In this document: positions 1-8,460 of the stretch, in pieces
Position numbering within the stretch: the first letter of the stretch is position 1
How the letters are laid out: each line of letters opens with the position of its first letter
Origin: Temnopleurus reevesii
Lineage: Eukaryota; Echinodermata; Echinoidea; Temnopleuroida; Temnopleuridae
DNA length: 13,675 nt
Direction of reading: 5' to 3'
Assembly (NCBI GenBank): GCA_036244855.1
Contig: BQKZ01000695.1
Span: 1 to 13,675, forward strand
The notes under the pieces: generated by a model
Told to the model about the DNA's origin: nothing
The model's input: only the letters and a program-made list of their open reading frames with translations
The model's database searches: none
Translations under genes and position numbers: made by a program

Positions 1-475
1 GGGGCTGGTGATAAATCAACAGGTCTAACCGAATACGAATTTATCTTCAATTTTATTTCAAGGAGTATTGATTTCAGCTGATCTCAACGTCGCGCCGAAT
101 GAATCGACCGAATTTTCTGATATCGACTTATTTTATTGATTGAAATATCGTGGGAATATTAGAAAGATAAGAGTGTAAAAGGTATGTTCAGCTCGCCTGC
201 CATTATCATGTATTATTCAGGCTTCGCGGCAGTCCATGAGACATGATAGAACATCACCTAAACATGCAGAAACGATGTAAATGTCAATCATGTAAATTAG
301 CAAGACACTCATGGAACATGCATTATTAGAACACAATAGATTTCTGTCATTCAAAGAAATAATGTTTGTTGATTTCGTTTGATATAGAAATGGATGTACA
401 GCTTGAGTCATAATCACATCAAAAGAGAACGAAGCTGAAGAAGAATAAGAAGAGGAGATGGAGTATGCAATCAAA
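1..475. other. Unique AT-rich DNA, no gene seen
   Basis: No family-like reading frame, RNA gene or repeat border is visible. From about 421 the plus strand becomes strongly purine-rich (GAA/GGA/AGA steps) and leads into the TAG microsatellite. Confidence 0.6.

Positions 476-550
<75 letters not shown>
476..550. repeat. (TAG)25 trinucleotide microsatellite
   Basis: Twenty-five uninterrupted TAG units on the plus strand (CTA on minus). Frames read through it as poly-Tyr or poly-Leu on the minus strand; these are artefacts of the repeat. Both flanks (about 421-470 and 575-640) are purine-rich on the same strand. Its purity and length suggest it is young and probably length-polymorphic. Confidence 0.98.
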
Positions 551-552
<2 letters not shown>

Positions 553-640
553 TAGTATTAGCACTATCAGTAACAGAAGAGGAGGAAGACGAAAAATCAT
601 GAAGGAAAAGAAGATGAGGAAGAAGGAGAAGAAAATATGA
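551..640 (+). repeat. Degenerate purine-rich (GAA/GGA) tract
   Basis: After a short decayed TAG edge (about 551-560), the plus strand is almost all A and G from 575 to about 636, mainly GAGGAAGA and AAGGAGAAG steps. It mirrors the purine-rich stretch on the left of the TAG run, so the microsatellite sits inside a longer low-complexity region. Confidence 0.75.
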
Positions 641-1072
641 ATTATTACGCCTCTGTTCTGTGCTTAGTTCACAAAGATGACCATCCAAAATAAGATGCAT
701 CGTTTTTTGCAAAATGTCAATAAGGAAAAGGAACAAATGAAGCAGGATAAAGAAAGTAAGAAGAAAATTTGCATATCAATAATTTGTAATATTAATTGAA
801 GTATATATAGGAGAAGAATGAGAATGATTATGTGGAGGTGAATAAGGAAAGATTTGAATAAAAGAGGAGCCCTTAGAAATTTGAGGTGCACAAAAGAATC
901 TAATTAAACTCCGCAAAAAATGGTTGAACGTCAATTGATGGGGAGAAAGTTTAAAAGTCCAAATACAGGACAAACTTACAATATCAAGACAGTTTAAATG
1001 AAATAGGGTAATTTCGATGAGCGCTTTGTGATCACTAACGGTTGTCAAAACTAGATTTAAAATGGAAGAAAG
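641..1072. other. Unique AT-rich DNA
   Basis: No recognisable gene. The minus strand is open from an ATG near 1189 down to 776, the longest open frame here that is not caused by a microsatellite. Its product has no recognisable domain and its C-terminal part has low-complexity Ser/His/Ile composition. I treat it as chance. Confidence 0.55.
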
Positions 1073-1122
1073 GCGGGAATAAAACGTCCTAAAAATTAAG
1101 CGGGAATAAAATGTCCTAAAAA
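1073..1122. repeat. 27-bp-period direct duplication
   Basis: A 23-bp unit beginning GCGGGAATAAAA and ending in CCTAAAAA occurs at 1073-1095 and again at 1100-1122 with a single C-to-T difference. The period of 27 keeps the minus-strand frame, so FRTFYSRL appears twice in that conceptual translation. GCGGGAA resembles the core of an E2F site (TTCCCGC on the other strand), but function is not implied. Confidence 0.85.
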
Positions 1123-1582
1123 GGCCGGAAATTATAACGTTTTGGTGGTCTCTCATCCCCAGTAAAGGAATCCGCTTATCAAACACCATCACAATTAAAA
1201 AAAAGAAAAGAAAAAAGAAATGTAATAAAAAAGAGAGACAACATTGATGCGCACGACGAAATCAATAGCAATCAATATCGAATCTTTAAGTGGGTAGTTA
1301 TGGTCTTTGGCAAACCAGCTGCAACACTACAACATTCTAGCCTTTGATAATAGCTCATTGTAGTTTATTTCTATAGATGTAAGTCGTTTCTTTTGAAATG
1401 TCTTGCGACTTGCGTGTGGGTCGCGCATGACGAAGGTAAAACAGATCGAAACGTCTTTGAAAAGGCTATTGTTCATGGTAAACAGGTCGATGACAAGTTG
1501 GACACTTCATACACTGTCGATGCTCCTTGAAATCGAGTTATTGAGCAGCTTTTAGGAAATAAATTTGCCGAGAATGAGTGTA
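1123..1582. other. Unique DNA, nothing identifiable
   Basis: Mixed AT-rich sequence with an A/G-rich patch at about 1196-1235. No gene, RNA or repeat border is seen up to the first foldback element. Confidence 0.55.
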
Positions 1583-1843
1583 AAGGCCGCCTTACACATT
1601 TGCGTTTTTATCCTTTGTCAGCACAGCGTTTTTGAAAATTAAAAACGCTCCCCGAGCGCACAGTATACGCACGTCATACGGTGGATATACTGGCGTTCGA
1701 CATACACTCCTTGAGCGCAAACCGACTGCCAATCCATCAACTGTATGACCTGCGTATTTGTATGTCCAGGGAGCGTTTTTAATTTTCAAATTATCAGGGC
1801 CGACGCGACGCAGGCTAAAAACGAAAATGTGTTAGTCGGCATT
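1583..1843 (+). mobile_element. Foldback MITE-like element, copy A
   Basis: A 261-bp near-palindromic element. The outer ends are inverted: the left AAGGCCGCCTTACACATTT is matched by the reverse complement of the right end at about 1825-1843, with a few mismatches. A perfect 19-bp inner arm GAAAATTAAAAACGCTCCC lies at 1634-1652, with its reverse complement at 1769-1787. The centre reads CTCCTTGAGCGCAAA. TA flanks both ends (1581-1582 and 1844-1845), compatible with a TA target duplication in this copy only. There is no coding capacity. Four related copies lie in the window. The short minus-strand frame across it (1592-1789) is a by-product of the repeat. Confidence 0.85.
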
Positions 1844-1860
1844 TAGGTATAGCCACACAC

Positions 1861-2171
1861 AGTCGTCATACATTTGCGTTAATAACCTGTTGAGCATCCA
1901 CGAAAATTAAAACACGCGCCATGAACTTAGAAATACGGAGGAAAGACGGTTAAATGACGCTTATGAAGCGTGTGCGTACATCGAGCGCAAGTAAAATGTA
2001 TTAAACATCGACCAATCGCTTTCCCTTTGTACTTCTGTGTTCAGGGAACGTCTTTTAAGTTTCATGAAGTCTTTAAGTTNGTTAGCATGTGTACGTCGAG
2101 CACGAGCCGAACGTGTTCAACGTCAGCCAAGCGTATTCCCATTGTCTTTCTGGCCACAGTGGGAGTCAATT
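1861..2171 (+). mobile_element. Foldback MITE-like element, diverged copy E
   Basis: This lies directly downstream of copy A in the same orientation. Landmarks occur in family order: CATACATTTGCGTT (left end), GAAAATTAAAACACGC (left arm, about 1902), CGAGCGCAAGT (centre, about 1981), TGTTCAGGGAACGTCTTTTAA (right arm, about 2038, first 20 of which follow family spacing), and GGGAGTCAATT (right end, about 2161). It is much more diverged than copies A, B and D. About 1970-2047 and 2088-2165 resemble each other (TGTGNNTACNTCGAGC and onward), so the copy appears internally duplicated with a period near 118 bp. The ambiguous base at 2080 lies in it. Confidence 0.6.
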
Positions 2172-2659
2172 AAATTTAATTAATGTTTTTAATTAATACA
2201 ATGCTTACGTGGCACAGACCTAGGCTTTAATTTCCTAATCAAATCATTTATATTCAAGTAAGAATGAAATTGACTGAAAAACCCAAGCAATCAATAAACT
2301 CTAACGATCGTAATATCTGAACGATTTGTCATTTATGTAAAAAAAAAAGAAAGAAAGAGATATATATAGTATTGAGCAAGTTCTTGGATATTTTCAAGAT
2401 TGTGTTGATTAGGGTAAAATCAATGTAACATTGTTGTGTTGGAACGAAATATGCATTCATAACGATTCCATTGTATCATTTCATTGTGTATTATGATATT
2501 AATCCTAATCTGATTTGAAAGAATGCGGAACGTAAAAATAATGATGCTAGGATAGGACCAGTTTTTTTCAGAAAAGCATTGATTGTAAAGAATACATTAT
2601 CAATGAAATACACAAATGACAAAATACACATGATTTTAATGCGAGGAACCTTCTACTAT
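2172..2659. other. AT-rich unique DNA with a short A/GA run
   Basis: The only structure seen is a poly-A/GAAA run followed by TA steps at about 2339-2368. No gene is recognisable. Confidence 0.55.
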
Positions 2660-2771
2660 GTATACAATGATGTGGCATGGCGTTTATTGGCGCCTCGTAC
2701 CTGTCGTACTTTCTGTAGCTCGGCGCCACATAGCTGTATTCGGAGCTGCAGTATGGCCCGAATTTCACCAT
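2660..2771 (-). other. GC-richer island with a coding-like minus-strand frame
   Basis: This patch is clearly GC-richer than its surroundings. On the minus strand an ATG at 2771-2769, with A at -3 and G at +4, opens a 67-codon frame. Its first part uses mostly G/C-ending codons (TAC, TGC, AGC, TCC, GTG, GCG, CCG, AAG, GAC, GAG, AAC, GCC) and encodes a Tyr-rich stretch with two YxAP/YEAP-like motifs (YVAPSYRKYDRYEAP). The C-terminal half loses this bias. The frame has an in-frame TGA eight codons before the ATG. I recognise no family. It could be an exon remnant, a real short exon, or a GC-rich repeat fragment; the plus-strand frame is also open. Confidence 0.2.
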
Positions 2772-2777
2772 ACTTAC

Positions 2778-2835
2778 CTGCTTACCTTTTCATCGGATCA
2801 TTCCTGATTCCGCTTACGGAAATTTAATTTCTCGT
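2778..2835 (-). other. Candidate non-coding exon bounded by consensus splice sites
   Basis: Read on the minus strand, a pyrimidine-rich acceptor (TTTTGTTTTATTTTCCAATAG, AG at 2837-2836; 21 bases with one purine block near the end) precedes a 58-nt segment ending in CAG with a perfect donor GTAAGTA (GT at 2777-2776). An alternative donor, AAAAG then GTAAGC, lies 8 nt earlier. All three frames contain stops, so this could only be UTR or a long non-coding RNA exon. It may equally be chance in AT-rich DNA. Confidence 0.2.
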
Positions 2836-2860
2836 CTATTGGAAAAATAAAACAAAAATT

Positions 2861-3003
2861 TAAAAAAAGAAGAAGGAGAAGAATGTTGAGGAGGAGAAAG
2901 ATTAGGAGGATGAAGAGGAAAAGCAGTAGTGGCAGTGGTAGGAGAATAAGGGGATAAAGAAGGAGGACGAGGAGGAGGAGAGGGAGGAGAAGTAGAGCAG
3001 CAT
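2861..3003 (+). repeat. Degenerate polypurine tract (GGA/GAA)n
   Basis: About 140 bp with very few pyrimidines on the plus strand, rich in AGGAGG, GAAGAAG and GAGGAG. It runs directly into the TTA microsatellite. Such tracts can form H-DNA, but no mirror symmetry was measured. Confidence 0.85.
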
Positions 3004-3400
<397 letters not shown>

Positions 3401-3659
3401 ATCTATTGTATCCAAAATGGCGATGGTATTAAGAGATTGGGGCTTTGGGACCGAAATGAATCGATATTAACGAAATTTGCAACAATGGAGGTTTCGCTAT
3501 AAACACTAATAAACCAAGAAAGACGGAAGCTCCATATCGTGTATGCAAGTCTACACCAATGATTTTTTACTAACTTTTTTGCTACATTTGTTTAACTTGA
3601 GGTATAGGATATATATGTTCGGCTTTCTGAAAAGAATTAACTGCATCTACTTCAGTTTT
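3401..3659. other. Unique DNA, nothing identifiable
   Basis: Mixed AT-rich sequence with no repeat border, gene or RNA signature that I can support. Confidence 0.5.
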
Positions 3660-3876
3660 GCCATTTTAGGGCAAATCTGACATCATGGATATTCGAAATT
3701 GGAAATGTATTCATTCAAACGTCATCGACATATACAGTGAACATTCTGTTCATATTGAATTAGGTTCATATACATTATACTATTTTAAGCAAATTATAAA
3801 AAATGAAGAAAATATTTTAGCAATGGTTTGATTAATATTTGAAACAGTTATACATGTTAAATGAAATGAAGAGTTG
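3660..3876 (+). repeat. Dispersed repeat 2, plus-strand copy
   Basis: The core from about 3701 aligns with the reverse complement of 11440-11600. Shared words in order are AACGTCATCGACATATACAG (about 3720-3739), GTTCATATACATT, CAAATTATA, AAGAAAATAT and ATGTTAAAT. Upstream similarity (GCCAT to CATCATGGAT, 3660-3690) is weaker. No inverted ends are visible in this copy, so it looks older or truncated compared with the one at 11424-11657. Confidence 0.75.
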
Positions 3877-4066
3877 GCATCAAAATACATGATCATTTTG
3901 TGAGCGTTTTAAAACTCCCCTCGTCTGTTTGTTATTGACTTGATGAATTTACTGAAATTAGCAATTAAATTATTATCGAGTCCCATGATTTAAATGAATT
4001 TTCATTTTTTGGGATAAGGTTTGAAAAATAGAGCATTTATTATGATTCAACGATGTGAGGTTTTTA
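3877..4066. other. AT-rich unique DNA
   Basis: No gene or repeat border visible before the poly-C tract. Confidence 0.5.
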
Positions 4067-4080
4067 CCCCCCCCCCCCCC
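4067..4080. repeat. (C)14 homopolymer
   Basis: Fourteen consecutive C on plus (G14 on minus), capable in principle of a G-quadruplex on the minus strand. Confidence 0.97.
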
Positions 4081-4194
4081 TTGGGTTTTCTTAGATCAAA
4101 GTTATAAAGGCAAGTTTTATGTTGCCCCGACCTGAAACTGATAACTTTGCTCTTTCAATGCTTCAAAAAAGTGTCATGAATTTTGAATGGCTGG

Positions 4195-4470
4195 ACCAAT
4201 CTTAAAGGAAGACTCCATACCATAAATTTCTTGCTTTGATTGAAAGCGCAGAAATCAGACAAACAGATCACAAAATTTATATATAAGAAATGTTTTTTTT
4301 ATGATTTGAAAAATATCTTAAAATTTTCAGAACAGTTATAATTCTTGCAAATTGGCAGCTTAGGGCCACTTAGCATGACGTATTGATGACGTAGATTCGT
4401 CACTTCTCTAGAAATTAGTGAATTTTTTTATTTTTATGCTTTGTTTTAAAGCCATTGGACGAATTCATCT
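4195..4470 (+). repeat. Probable dispersed repeat 3, non-autonomous
   Basis: The stretch starts at TTAAAGGAAGACTCCATACC, continues through a CAGAAATCAGACAAACAGAT segment and a TTCAGAACAGTTAT segment to a TGACGTATTGATGACGTAG cluster, and ends at about AAAGCCATTGGAC. This order reminds me of an abundant short repeat of marine deuterostome genomes. There is no second copy in the window and I cannot define its ends, so the call rests on resemblance from memory. Confidence 0.35.
4376..4402. promoter_or_regulatory. Cluster of three CRE-like half-sites
   Basis: TGACGTA occurs at 4376-4382 and 4387-4393, exactly 11 bp apart (one helical turn), and an inverted CGTCA lies at 4398-4402. These match the core bound by CREB/ATF-type bZIP proteins. 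They sit within the probable dispersed repeat 3, so they may be repeat-borne. Confidence 0.35.
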
Positions 4471-5248
4471 AGACAAATATATAATTGGTAGACTAATTGG
4501 CAATTTGAAGGTAACAGTTTATTTTGTGATTATTCTGTTTGTTTCTACACTCTGACATTTGATTCACATCAAACAGTTATAAGTATACACAGAATACGTA
4601 TAATGCAAATGTTACTCGACTCATGCGTCTTTCTGACCCACTCGATGGCTGCAAACTGTAACTTGTAGAAGCTGAGGAAAACAAAAGTTGCATCATTTTC
4701 GGAAGCAACCGGAATATGGTCATCTAAATACATGTATCATCAGGATCATGCTGAGAATTGGCTACAACCTGTTTTACCGTAATGAACCCGATAAGCAGGA
4801 CTTTAGTCAAATTCATGATATTTCAAAAGCATCCAACTCTCTGATACCCCTCTCATACCCCCTGCTCGCAAGTTCGGCATTCTTCAAACATTTTCTGATT
4901 GCTTTCTTATACTGTTACAAGTCCCTAAATCAACTTTATATTGATCCAGCGTCGCTTTCAAATTCAAGTCAAGCGTTTATTTCCCAAACCATTCTTTGCA
5001 TCCCGATTATCCGAAAAAGAAGAGAGAAGTGGGTTTAATTAAGGCGGTCAGATGAAAGAAGGAAGGTCTATATGTTCTTGATCATGGGATCTTTTCTCAA
5101 TTGATCTTATTTCTAGATTAAAGGATTACATCTTCTCAAATCCACTTCAATCTAAGTTCAATTCTTCCCCGGATTGACTTTTGGCTTGTTTAAGTAAACG
5201 GTTCATGGAGTGGCTTTCTATCACTCTTTCTTCATGCCTTTATTTATA
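4471..5248. other. Unique DNA, no gene supported
   Basis: A plus-strand frame (4688-5038) is open for 116 codons but begins at TTG, has Ser/Leu/Ile-rich composition and no domain I recognise. No acceptor or donor pair frames it convincingly. Confidence 0.55.
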
Positions 5249-5277
5249 TTTTTTTTTTTTTTTTAGGGGGGGGGGGG
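5249..5277. repeat. T16-A-G12 compound homopolymer
   Basis: Sixteen T, one A and twelve G in succession. It could be slippage-prone or mark an insertion tail, but no element body adjoins it that I can identify. Confidence 0.95.
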
Positions 5278-6201
5278 TTGATTGTGATCGCTGCTTTTTT
5301 AGGTGCGTGGCGTGCGTCCTAAAATGGAACTCGAGTGTGGTTCATTAGTGTTTTCCGTATTGCGTGCTCAACTAATCTGTAATTCATAAAAATATAAGTT
5401 TGCTTCGATTGGAAGTGGAAACTCGACATTTTATAGTCATTTTTATTTAAAGTTTTGTTTTTGTAATTATGCATTAATGCATATTTTTTTAAAGGAAATC
5501 GTTGTACAGTTTGGTACATTTATTTCACAGAAGGGGCTAGCAATATAGTGTGTCTACTTTGCAATAATGTATTCATATGCTTGTAGCTTTTCCTTTTCTA
5601 TTTGTACCTTTGGATGTTTTTCTGTCTGTATGCATACATAATATTTTATCTGCTTGCTTGGGTCCCCTGGGAGACCAACTTATTTTAAATGGGTCATCTC
5701 TGATTAATAAATAGAAACGCTAGTATAACGCGCCAGTTAATTTATGTTATAATCATCATTAATATTAAAGTAGAAAATGAAATAAATGAAATAACTCGTT
5801 GTTCAGAAGATATTATCATTGGTGTCATTTGTGTTCGTTTAGTCAAAATAGATTGTGACTACATCTGTCAAGTATTAATTAATGGAGTCATTTAAATCAG
5901 TAATGATCGGGGGGAAATGGGTCACCAAGGATCAATTTGTGTTTTCCTTTATTTTCATTTTCGTGTTCAAAGCGTTGTATTAAAAATAGATGTAACATCA
6001 AATTTCCCCTTTTCGCTCCTTGAAAATTGTCAGTTCTGAGGTTCTTTTTTCTTTGCTTATCTTTTTTTTGTTGTGATATTACATTCCTACACGCGGCATT
6101 TCAAAGGGAAATTTCATCAGATGACTATATAATTGAATGATGCTCACACTGGGATCTTAATCCGAATTGAAATTCCCCTGCAAACCAACAAGAGCAGGTG
6201 G
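5278..6201. other. AT-rich unique DNA, no gene seen
   Basis: No frame, splice structure or repeat border could be supported. A short GATCGGGGGGAAATGGG patch occurs near 5905. Confidence 0.5.
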
Positions 6202-6228
6202 CCCCCTACCCCAGCCCCCTCAACCCCC
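6202..6228 (-). other. G-quadruplex motif (minus strand)
   Basis: The minus strand reads G5-TTGA-G5-CT-G4-TA-G5: four G-runs of 4-5 with loops of 4, 2 and 2 nt, fitting the usual G3+N1-7 rule. The plus strand is the matching C-rich i-motif type. The frame across it (6133-6384) has no family resemblance. Confidence 0.8.
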
Positions 6229-6535
6229 AAACAAATTCCGAATCCCCCTTCACGCTTTCGCTTCCTGCCCACTTGTCAAACCAACAAAAGAACAAACCTT
6301 CCTAAGCTTTTAAATCTTAAACGTTTCTTACTAAACCGAAGCCCCCTAATCAACTACTATTTCAATTTTTGCTGCACTTACTGAATTGAAACTCAAATCC
6401 GCTTTTTGGATATAAGTTCTCAGGAATTGTTTTTGAAAAGATCAATACATGTTGGATAAATCGGGATTAGAAGATAATTCGGAGACAATTAAGTTAGGGG
6501 TATGGGGGCGCTTCGAATCGGAAGCTAGCACCCCA
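6229..6535. other. C-rich to AT-rich unique DNA between two G4 motifs
   Basis: The left part is C-rich on the plus strand. CAAACCAACAAAAG at 6277-6290 echoes CAAACCAACAAGAG at 6181-6194. An extra pair of G-runs (G4-TAT-G5) lies at 6497-6508. No gene. Confidence 0.55.
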
Positions 6536-6558
6536 GGGGATGGGATGGGGGAGACGGG
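6536..6558 (+). other. G-quadruplex motif (plus strand)
   Basis: Plus strand G4-AT-G3-AT-G5-AGAC-G3, with loops of 2, 2 and 4 nt. With the G-runs at 6497-6508 this gives six runs in about 60 bp. It lies some 310 bp from the minus-strand motif at 6202-6228. Confidence 0.8.
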
Positions 6559-6768
6559 ATTTGTCAAGCCGAATTAACCTCTTTTCTTTTTCTATTTCCT
6601 CATCATGTTCACGAGGCCATTTAATCTTCCCCCTCCAAGAAAACTTTCGTAAAAGAAAGCTAAAATGGGTACATCACCATGAGCGAATTCTAAGTTTTGA
6701 AATTTATGTCTAAAACAAAAGTTAAAGTATTGACGCAGCAGCTTTAGGATACATATACACCTAATATA

Positions 6769-6782
6769 ATTACCATGGTAAC
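6769..6782 (+). promoter_or_regulatory. RFX X-box-like motif 1
   Basis: ATTACCATGGTAAC fits the X-box consensus RYYNYYWWRRNRAC used for RFX factors, which drive ciliary genes in animals. It lies at the end of tandem unit 1. Being nearly palindromic, it reads on both strands. Confidence 0.45.
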
Positions 6783-6943
6783 AGTATTATACTCACAAGG
6801 CCATATAATCTTTCCCCAGAAAACTTTCATGAAATGACGTTGAAATGGGTACATCATTTTTATAAATATGTATACATGTACATGTATATATCTTAGTGAC
6901 TTTTATATTTTGAAATATATGTCCAACCCAAGGTTTTAGTACC

Positions 6944-6957
6944 ATTACTATGGCAAC
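6944..6957 (+). promoter_or_regulatory. RFX X-box-like motif 2
   Basis: ATTACTATGGCAAC fits the same consensus at the equivalent place in unit 2. Two positions differ from motif 1, and both changes keep the consensus. Confidence 0.4.
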
Positions 6958-7009
6958 AGCATTATGTTACAATTACAGGGATAATCATAATGTATTTGTT
7001 CTTTTAAAA

Positions 7010-7060
7010 GTTTAGCTTCATCACCTGTAACATATACACCGTTACCATGGTAACTACCCA
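7010..7060 (+). repeat. Partial third unit of the tandem duplication
   Basis: AGTTTAGCTTCATCACCTGT followed by AACATATACACC and the palindrome resembles the last third of unit 1 (GCAGCTTTAGGATACATATACACC and so on), separated from unit 2 by about 40 bp of unrelated sequence. Confidence 0.6.
7041..7054. promoter_or_regulatory. RFX X-box-like motif 3, perfect palindrome
   Basis: GTTACCATGGTAAC is a perfect 14-bp palindrome with GTTACC/GGTAAC half-sites and AT spacer, an ideal match to the X-box consensus. No ciliary gene can be identified next to it in the window. Confidence 0.5.
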
Positions 7061-7244
7061 AAGCTTGCATTCAATGCATTTACTATTGCACACAACTTCG
7101 TTCTTGTGGTATATATTTCTTTATCATATAGGCAAATTAAAAAAAGGGAAACACTTCATCCGACCGATACGTTTTGAAAAAAAAATATATCAAATGAACG
7201 TTCAATGGCTAACGATATATTATTTGGCACGATTGTGTTATCTT
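7061..7244. other. Unique AT-rich DNA
   Basis: No gene, RNA or repeat border seen up to foldback copy B. Confidence 0.5.
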
Positions 7245-7463
7245 AAGGCCGACTCACACCTTTGCATTATCTTATCCTGCGTCGGTTCAGCATTTTTGAA
7301 AATTGCTGAATTGCTGACTGACGTTGGTTTGTGCTCAAGGAGCATATGCACAACGTCAGTCCACCGTATGACCTGCGTCTTTGTGAGTCCAGGGAGCGTT
7401 TTCAATTTTCAAAAAATGCTGGGCCGACACAGGCTATAAACGTTAAAGGTGTGAGTCGGCCTT
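7245..7463 (+). mobile_element. Foldback MITE-like element, copy B
   Basis: A 219-bp element bounded by perfect 19-bp terminal inverted repeats, AAGGCCGACTCACACCTTT at 7245-7263 and its reverse complement at 7445-7463. Nested arms follow: CAGCATTTTTGAAAATTG on the left pairs with CAATTTTCAAAAAATGCTG on the right, and the innermost stem GACTGACGTTG (7316-7326) pairs with CAACGTCAGTC (7351-7361) around a 24-nt loop. The left arm is shorter than in copies A and D. No clear target-site duplication is visible: TT precedes and TG follows. No coding capacity. Confidence 0.9.
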
Positions 7464-8142
7464 TGTGTTGTAGATTAACGAAATGTAATAGGGAAAAGGG
7501 TGTTTCAGATTTATATCAACAAGGGATATTAAATGTGCATCAAGGGACTACATTATCTTTTGACACATATATTTATAGGATTTAGGAATGATTTACGACA
7601 AACAGCTAATCCTTCTCAAAAAGGAATATCACTTACACCCAAACAAAGGAAACGTTTTAGCATAGAAACGTTCGACAAAAATGCGATTAATCATTGGGAT
7701 TCAATGAAATAAATGATCATTAAATGTTCTCAGGTGATAAAAGATACTTCTATATAGTTTGAAAAACCGCTTAGTTTGCCTGGTTATTCGATAGAAGGAT
7801 TAGAAAAAAAGACGATACATTACTTATTCTGCGTCAAAGAAATTGCCGCTATCACTTACCATTTATTTTCACTTCTCTATGTGCCTTTTCTTCTCTTTCA
7901 CTAAAAAAATCCCTACCCAATTAAGCTATTTTAGGTGCTTAAAAGATTTGTAAATGATATCATAAACACCATTATCAGATAATACTGACAATTTCATTCA
8001 CCACAGAAAGAGTTTAGATAGCAAGATCTGCACACGTCGCAATGTATTTAATCGAAAGTAAATGTATTACCGTATCATTCGGAAATAGGTTGGATGATAA
8101 CACATTTTGATCCAACCAAAATAATGAACAAAGAGATATTTA
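7464..8142. other. AT-rich unique DNA, no gene seen
   Basis: Nothing identifiable. The plus-strand frames that cross 7331-7585 begin inside the foldback element and are not genes. Confidence 0.55.
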
Positions 8143-8460
8143 ATGTTCTTAAAGTATGGGTTTGAAAGCTACTGTCGCATATCATTTCATCACAAAGCAC
8201 ATCATATTGATAAGTTTAATCTGCGAAATTCCGTTTACATCTCCTTATTCACCCGAGCCCATCTAGATCCCTTTAAACATGTTAAATCTTCTCATTTTAA
8301 ACCCAGTTTTAACACCTCTATCATGATGTTTTTTACTTTATATTTCCCATTTGCTACTTCTTTCCCCCTGACACTCTTTTTTGCTGTAGCAGTAATTTTC
8401 GCACCTTTCATCACTCTTATTCGTGCTCTCTATTTTTGTATCTTGAGTATTCCATATTGA
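8143..8460 (+). other. ATG-initiated 105-codon frame, not supported as a gene
   Basis: An ATG opens 105 codons ending TGA. The C-terminal half is very hydrophobic (Phe/Leu/Ile/Ala-rich, two possible membrane spans), and AATAAA occurs in the tail at about 8477-8487. The hydrophobicity follows directly from the T-rich strand, codon use is AT-ended, and no family is recognised. I list it because it is the best-formed ATG frame in the window outside repeats, but chance is more likely. Confidence 0.12.

Larger units (their letters stand above)
6610..6970 (+). repeat. Diverged tandem duplication (two units)
   Basis: Unit 1 (about 6610-6792) and unit 2 (about 6793-6970) share ordered landmarks: AGGCCAT(T/A)TAATCTT, then AGAAAACTTTC, then AATGGGTACATCA (6664 and 6844), then TTTTGAAATNTATGTC, then a palindromic ATTAC(C/T)ATGG(T/C)AAC word with CAG(T/C)ATTAT after it. 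Unit 2 has about 33 bp of TATACATGTACATG-type sequence inserted, and unit 1 has about 38 bp that unit 2 lacks. A partial third unit follows at about 7010-7060. Confidence 0.8.

Noticed and set aside
217..736. Minus-strand frames with long poly-Tyr or poly-Leu runs
   Set aside because: They are direct translations of the (TAG)25 array and its purine-rich flanks; no domain or splice signal supports them.
776..1192. Longest non-microsatellite open frame (minus, up to 138 codons)
   Set aside because: No recognisable domain, low-complexity composition in parts, contains a non-coding-looking 27-bp duplication, and no supporting promoter, splice or polyadenylation structure was found.
1592..1789. 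Frame whose peptide resembles those at 7331-7585 and 13319-13531 (PPYD..., KNAGPTQA-like words)
   Set aside because: The similarity exists because all three lie in copies of the same foldback element; stops and frame differences show it is not a conserved protein.
4688..5038. 116-codon plus-strand frame
   Set aside because: Starts at TTG, composition typical of chance translation of T-rich DNA, no domain or splice signals.
7243..7466. TTAA target site (piggyBac-like) at the left edge of copy B and copy C
   Set aside because: TTAA appears only at the left edges; the right edge of copy B reads TTTG, so no duplicated TTAA is shown.
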